From contig CBFHSW010000041.1 of the NCBI GenBank assembly GCA_965658595.1, positions 1 to 19,392 on the forward strand: a stretch of DNA of 19,392 nt. The letters run 5' to 3'. The DNA is from UBA1858 sp965658595. GTDB taxonomy: Bacteria > Pseudomonadota > Gammaproteobacteria > UBA4575. Made by a program: the position numbers and the translations under genes. Positions 15,898 to 19,392 of the stretch are shown here, in pieces; position 1 is the stretch's first letter; each line of letters begins with the position of its first letter. The notes below the pieces were generated by a model, which searched no databases, was not told where the DNA came from, and saw only the letters and a program-made list of their open reading frames with translations.

Positions 15898-16218
15898 CTA
15901 AGCTTCTTCCATGTCACACATTAATGGGTGGTTATTGGTGCGTGCGTATTCGTTCACCTGTGATACTTTTGTTTCTGACACATCTCGCGTATAAATTCCA
16001 CACACACCTTTGCCTTTAGTATGAACATTGAGCATTACGCGTGTGGCCTGCTTGCGATCCATCTTAAAAAATGTCTCCAGCACATAAATGACAAACTCCA
16101 TAGGCGTGTAATCATCATTCAGTAACAGCACCTTAAACATGGGTGGCTGTTTAAGTTTAGGACGCTGCTCTTCAACTACCAGCTCGTCATCGTTTTCGAA
16201 ATTTTGATCTGTAGACAT
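15898..16218 (-). CDS. clpS: ATP-dependent Clp protease adaptor ClpS
   Basis: The 106-residue protein equals the E. coli length. After a flexible acidic N-terminus it has PPMFKVLLLNDDYTPMEFVI, which lines the N-end residue pocket, then FFKMDRKQATRVML, and VHTKGKGVCGIYTRDVSETK. ClpS recognises N-terminal Leu, Phe, Tyr or Trp and hands the protein to the ClpA N-domain. There is no clear Shine-Dalgarno sequence before the ATG; the preceding bases are CTTTTTTAAAAAT, so translation may be weak or start by another mechanism. Confidence 0.97.
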   Translation of the reverse strand: MSTDQNFENDDELVVEEQRPKLKQPPMFKVLLLNDDYTPMEFVIYVLETFFKMDRKQATRVMLNVHTKGKGVCGIYTRDVSETKVSQVNEYARTNNHPLMCDMEEA

Positions 16219-16245
16219 ATTTTTAAAAAAGGTTTGTTGATGCTG

Positions 16246-16275
16246 ATATCATTATATCATTATCGATGCTGTCAA
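16246..16275 (-). promoter_or_regulatory. candidate clpS-clpA promoter
   Basis: On the minus strand a consensus TTGACA (16270-16275) is followed after 18 bases by TGATAT (16246-16251). A consensus TATAAT (16251-16256) also lies there, but only 13 bases from TTGACA, too close to pair with it. One of these elements probably drives clpS. Confidence 0.4.
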
Positions 16276-16363
16276 TATAAATTCGATTGACGCAAAGCGC
16301 CAACAGTCGTGCTTTACAAGCTCAATACAACATTACATATAGATTATACTGATTAGGACCATT

Positions 16364-16825
16364 ATGCCTTCTACACCTCACATTACAGTTGCCGCCGTCA
16401 TTAAACACGATGACCGCTATCTCATGGTCAAAGAACAAGTCGATGGACTCACTGTTTATAACCAACCGGCCGGACATTGGGAAGTCGATGAAACGCTGAT
16501 TGAAGCTGCCATTCGTGAGACCCAAGAAGAAACTGCCTGGAATTTTATTCCAGAGGCCGTGATTGCTATCTATCGTTGGAAACACCCTGAAAAAAACGAA
16601 GTTTATTTGCGTGTGGCCTTTTCAGGATGTGCAGACAATCATCAGCCAGACCAGCCATTAGATAATGGAATTCTGGAAGCTGTCTGGATGACTCGTAATG
16701 AAATCGAAGCATTGAGTGAAATTGAGCGTCGAAGTGCCTTGGTTCTACAGACAATCGATGACTATGAAAACGGCAAACGCTATGACCTTGATATGATGGC
16801 TGATATCGTTGAGGTTTGGAGCTGA
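16364..16825 (+). CDS. nudJ: Nudix hydrolase, NudJ type
   Basis: The 153-residue protein has the Nudix box from G37 to W59: GHWEVDETLIEAAIRETQEE followed by TAW. The catalytic glutamates (R51-E52, E55-E56) are present; the box ends TAW rather than the textbook xGU, which I believe is common in this subfamily. E. coli NudJ hydrolyses nucleoside tri- and diphosphates and the thiamine precursor HMP-PP. Assignment to NudJ rests on the box, length and position directly before mnmA, as in E. coli. AGGA lies five bases before the ATG. The gap to mnmA is four bases. Confidence 0.85.
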   Translation: MPSTPHITVAAVIKHDDRYLMVKEQVDGLTVYNQPAGHWEVDETLIEAAIRETQEETAWNFIPEAVIAIYRWKHPEKNEVYLRVAFSGCADNHQPDQPLDNGILEAVWMTRNEIEALSEIERRSALVLQTIDDYENGKRYDLDMMADIVEVWS

Positions 16826-16829
16826 ATAG

Positions 16830-17987
16830 ATGAATCAACATAGTCATTTCAAGCCCTCACAAATGCTCGAAACTTTAGAATATAAATGCGCTCAGGATAT
16901 GTCTCTAAAACATATTATTGTAGGTCTTTCTGGTGGTGTCGATTCCGCCGTGTGCGCTCATCTGTTAAAGAAGGCAGGCCATAAGGTGGACGCTATCTTC
17001 ATGAAAAACTGGGAAGAAGACGACACTCAGGAACACTGTGCCGCGACCCAAGATCTAGCCGATGCTGAACGTGTATGCGACCAACTTGGAATATCTCTAA
17101 GAACGGTCAATTTCTCCAGTGAATACTGGGATTATGTATTCGAATACTTTTTATCCGAGCATAAAGCCGGGCGCACACCTAACCCCGACATACTATGCAA
17201 TACCGAAATCAAATTTAAAGCTTTTTTGGACTTCGCTACTGAGTGTGGGGCCGAGCAAATCGCCACCGGTCATTACGCACGTATGGAACAACACCCTGAC
17301 AGTTGTCGCTTGCTAATGGCGGCTGACAAAAATAAAGACCAAAGCTATTTCCTACACGGACTAAACCAAGCACAACTCAATCAGTCCCTATTTCCACTTG
17401 GCGGGTTGGTCAAAACTCAAGTTCGAGATATCGCCCAAGAAATGAATCTTCACATTCATGATAAAAAAGATAGCACTGGCATATGCTTCATCGGCGAACG
17501 CAAGTTTAGTGATTTTTTAAAAAATTATATCGATATTAATCATGGAGATATAGTTGATACTGAAGGTAATATATTAGCTCAGCATGATGGGGTAAATTTT
17601 TATACTATCGGACAAAGACAGGGCCTAGGCATCGGCGGATTAGCCAATAGCAACGACGAACCTTGGTATGTGGTCAATAAAGACCTTATCAACAATAAGT
17701 TAATTGTAGCGCAAGGCAATCAACATCCAGCTTTATTTAATTCCCGCTTAAAGATAGAACGCATGCACTGGATTGATCAACCATGCCGCGATGCGACAGC
17801 ACTTCAAGCCAAGATTCGATATCGTCAAAGTCCTCAATTGTGCCGTTTGAACTGTATTACTGATGAACCAGAGCAATATTATTTAGACTTTGAGCAACCA
17901 CAAAGAGCGGTCACTCCTGGGCAATACGCAGTGCTGTATGATCAAGAACACTGCTTAGGTGGAGGCATTATCAGTGAACGCCTTTAG
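16830..17987 (+). CDS. mnmA: tRNA-specific 2-thiouridylase
   Basis: The 385-residue enzyme puts the 2-thio group on U34 of Lys, Glu and Gln tRNAs, using ATP and sulfur relayed from IscS and Tus proteins. It has the PP-loop SGGVDS (34-39), MKNWEEDD (58-65), the catalytic cysteine C123 in NPDILCNTEIKF, GHYARM (147-152), and the second catalytic cysteine C219 in STGICFIGERKF. The N-terminus is about 23 residues longer than usual, since SLKHIIVGLSGG would normally begin the protein. GGAG eight bases before the ATG at 16830 supports the long form. The inner ATG at 16899 has AGGA only one base away, which is too close. Confidence 0.97.
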   Translation: MNQHSHFKPSQMLETLEYKCAQDMSLKHIIVGLSGGVDSAVCAHLLKKAGHKVDAIFMKNWEEDDTQEHCAATQDLADAERVCDQLGISLRTVNFSSEYWDYVFEYFLSEHKAGRTPNPDILCNTEIKFKAFLDFATECGAEQIATGHYARMEQHPDSCRLLMAADKNKDQSYFLHGLNQAQLNQSLFPLGGLVKTQVRDIAQEMNLHIHDKKDSTGICFIGERKFSDFLKNYIDINHGDIVDTEGNILAQHDGVNFYTIGQRQGLGIGGLANSNDEPWYVVNKDLINNKLIVAQGNQHPALFNSRLKIERMHWIDQPCRDATALQAKIRYRQSPQLCRLNCITDEPEQYYLDFEQPQRAVTPGQYAVLYDQEHCLGGGIISERL

Positions 17988-18039
17988 ACCCTCGCAACTC
18001 ATCACTTCATCAAGATTAGCCTGAAACACACAAACCCGT

Positions 18040-18735
18040 ATGAATACATCTGAATACCAAACTAGCCAGCAACAAGAGAATAAAACTATCGCACTCGCCG
18101 GTGTATATTTGGCATTGGATCAGATACAAACGTTGGCATGGCATGGCACCTGTGATCAAGCCTGTCTGAAAACCTCGATTGATAGCCTTTTTTCGGAGAA
18201 TCCACAGAGTTTTATTGAAGTATATGGCTCTGTATCTGCACTTGAGAACGGCCTGGAAGCGCTCAAAAGCAGCCTTAGCAATGCTCAAGACCCACTTTGT
18301 ATGGAGCGTAATAAGTATCTGAAAAACCTTATGTCTTTAAGTAAAAAATTCAATAATAACAATATTTTACAAGACCAAATTGGAACGACTCTTAACTTAA
18401 TTTCTAGTGATATTGTGTTGAATAAAGAAGATTCAGGCGCGACCAATACAGATCACAGCCAGCAGCCACAATATGCACACTACCCCTCTCAACATATGAT
18501 AAACCGTATTGCTGAGCTGTATCGCAATACACTAAGCACCATTAAACCAAAGATTATTATCTACGGGCAGGCTAATATTCTTGCGACAGCCGATCACGCG
18601 GCCACGATTCGAGCACTGTTATTATGCGCTGTCAGGGGCACTCAGCTGTGGTACCAAGCCGGTGGCTCAGGTTTGAGCATAGTGCTTAATCGCTCAAAAT
18701 ATAATCGCTGTATTGATCATTTATTATCCAGCTGA
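18040..18735 (+). CDS. hflD: HflD family protein
   Basis: The 231-residue all-helical protein is recognisable as HflD: ALAGVYLALDQIQTLAWHG near the N-terminus, a central LENGLEALKSSLS segment, RIAELYRNTLSTIKPKIIIYG, then IRALLLCAVRGTQLWYQAGG and the C-terminal LNRSKYNRCIDHLL. It is slightly longer than the E. coli protein because of a polar insert at about 131-145. E. coli HflD is a membrane-associated protein named for its effect on lambda lysogeny through CII; its normal cellular role is unclear. It follows mnmA after 52 bases, as in E. coli. No classical ribosome-binding site is evident. Confidence 0.92.
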   Translation: MNTSEYQTSQQQENKTIALAGVYLALDQIQTLAWHGTCDQACLKTSIDSLFSENPQSFIEVYGSVSALENGLEALKSSLSNAQDPLCMERNKYLKNLMSLSKKFNNNNILQDQIGTTLNLISSDIVLNKEDSGATNTDHSQQPQYAHYPSQHMINRIAELYRNTLSTIKPKIIIYGQANILATADHAATIRALLLCAVRGTQLWYQAGGSGLSIVLNRSKYNRCIDHLLSS

Positions 18736-18810
18736 TACCGGATAACCTCGATTCGTTCGTTAAATTCTCTCACAATCCATCTAGATTAGATTCTAGTCCC
18801 CAAATAAGCG

Positions 18811-18937
18811 ATAATCGCGCACCCGGAAGCCGGTGAGCAAAATGTCACCGTGACCGTGGGGGGAGTCAAACCATCAAGCGCCACTCATGCGGCACATCAA
18901 GTTGCGCGAAGGATACTATTCGCGACGATGAACTCCC
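18811..18937. other. GC-rich, foldable intergenic island upstream of acnA
   Basis: Bases 18811-18930 are about 57% GC by hand count, against about 37% in 60-base stretches on both sides. Perfect stems are CGGTGA/TCACCG (18831-18836/18845-18850) and CGCGAA/TTCGCG (18905-18910/18919-18924). GGGAGT/ACTCCC (18861-18866/18932-18937) with CATC/GATG (18872-18875/18927-18930) would close the second half as a branched domain. A short inverted repeat CTAGA/TCTAG (18781-18785/18792-18796) lies upstream, and the palindrome TTGCATGCAA (18951-18960) downstream. A frame of about 54 codons crosses it, but it has no good start. It matches no RNA class that I can identify. Either a structured leader of acnA or a dispersed repeat would fit. 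Confidence 0.45.
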
Positions 18938-19018
18938 TATTCCAGCACTCTTGCATGCAAACGTCATGTTAAGCACTGGACATACACTATATTCACATTT
19001 ATCAGTAGAGGAAGACTA

Positions 19019-19392
19019 ATGAGCAATAGCTTTGACGCACGCAATACGCTTAATGTAGATGGTAAGGAGTATGAAATTTACCAGCTTACTCGCGTATCAG
19101 GGACAGAACGCCTGCCCTTCTCCATGAAAATCTTATTGGAGAATTTATTGCGCCATGAAGACGGCAAGACTGTTAACAAACAGGACATTGAAGCCATTAT
19201 TAATTGGGACGCAAAAGCCGACCCATCTAAAGAAATCGCATACCGTCCAGCACGTGTATTAATGCAGGATTTCACAGGAGTACCTGCCGTGGTTGATCTA
19301 GCGGCCATGCGTGATGCTATGAAGAATCTGGGTGGTGATCCTAACAAAATTAATCCGCTCCAACCTGCAGAGCTAGTCATCGATCACTCAGT
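19019..19392 (+). CDS. acnA: aconitate hydratase A, 5' part
   Basis: The gene starts at ATG 19019 and runs off the window end after 124 codons. The N-terminus is the AcnA/IRP-type aconitase: YEIYQLTRVSGTERLPFSMK, ILLENLLRHEDGKTVN, IAYRPARVLMQDFTGVPAVV (the RVLMQDFTGVPA signature), DLAAMRDAMKNLGGDPNKIN and PAELVIDHS. It interconverts citrate and isocitrate with a [4Fe-4S] cluster; the cluster cysteines lie beyond the window. GAGGAAG about six bases before the ATG is a strong ribosome-binding site. In E. coli purB follows hflD, so the neighbour differs here. Confidence 0.95.
   Translation, partial: MSNSFDARNTLNVDGKEYEIYQLTRVSGTERLPFSMKILLENLLRHEDGKTVNKQDIEAIINWDAKADPSKEIAYRPARVLMQDFTGVPAVVDLAAMRDAMKNLGGDPNKINPLQPAELVIDHS

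Noticed and set aside
16251..16275. TTGACA with TATAAT upstream of clpS as a single promoter
   Set aside because: The spacing is only 13 bases, too short for sigma70; an 18-base pairing with TGATAT was listed instead.
18822..18836. CCGGAAGCCGGTGA resembles part of the cobalamin riboswitch core
   Set aside because: The rest of the aptamer is not there: no AGYCAGGAGACCTGCC B12 box and no matching downstream core. acnA is also not a typical target.
18850..18972. A possible 40-codon frame from GTG in the hflD-acnA spacer
   Set aside because: No ribosome-binding site, no ATG at a suitable place, and the same bases are better explained by paired stems.
19078..19380. 100-codon minus-strand frame at the right end
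   Set aside because: It is opposite the clear aconitase reading frame starting at 19019.
1..19392. CRISPR arrays, tRNA or rRNA genes, insertion sequences, prophage or defence genes
   Set aside because: No regularly spaced repeats, cloverleaf sequences, transposases or phage genes were seen on either strand.

Overview
The window is chromosomal DNA from a gammaproteobacterium of moderate-to-low GC (roughly 40% by eye). The evidence is gene order. It holds the conserved blocks fabD-fabG-acpP-fabF-pabC-mltG-tmk-holB, clpS-clpA facing infA, and nudJ-mnmA-hflD, all of which are gammaproteobacterial arrangements. I cannot name the genus. No insertion sequence, prophage, CRISPR array, rRNA or tRNA was seen. 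Most of the window is ordinary core genome.

Left region (1-2860): the 3' end of a SenB-like glycosyltransferase, cut by the window edge; a small PGPGW-type membrane protein; a HIT-family hydrolase (HinT type); a convergent unrecognised gene with a helix-turn-helix-like start and a helical remainder; then a 376-base AT-rich spacer and a short alanine-rich Lpp/OprI-like outer-membrane lipoprotein. A strong hairpin, a terminator in both directions, separates the lipoprotein from a convergent L,D-transpeptidase. This pairs a putative peptidoglycan anchor with the enzyme class that attaches such anchors.

Middle region (2864-13266, all minus strand): read in transcription order this is fabD, fabG, acpP, fabF, pabC, mltG, tmk, holB, msrQ, bioA and the L,D-transpeptidase. 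It covers type II fatty acid synthesis, p-aminobenzoate formation for folate, termination of glycan strands, dTMP phosphorylation, the clamp-loader delta' subunit, a haem membrane protein for methionine sulfoxide repair, and a biotin synthesis step. acpP has a clear sigma70-type promoter of its own. A 241-base gap between fabF and pabC (to the pabC start chosen here) seems to hold the remains of a small plus-strand reading frame. The usual upstream partners rpmF-plsX-fabH are absent; fabD instead abuts a divergent infA.

Right region (13388-19392): infA faces clpA, with overlapping stop codons. clpS lies just upstream of clpA and encodes its N-degron adaptor. Divergent from clpS are nudJ, mnmA and hflD, as in E. 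coli, but acnA follows where E. coli has purB. The hflD-acnA spacer contains a GC-rich, strongly foldable island that no gene explains. It is the best candidate here for something undescribed, either a structured leader RNA or a dispersed repeat.

Several starts were moved from the longest open frame using ribosome-binding sites: the lipoprotein (2361), the L,D-transpeptidase (3880), msrQ (TTG at 5879) and pabC (9571).
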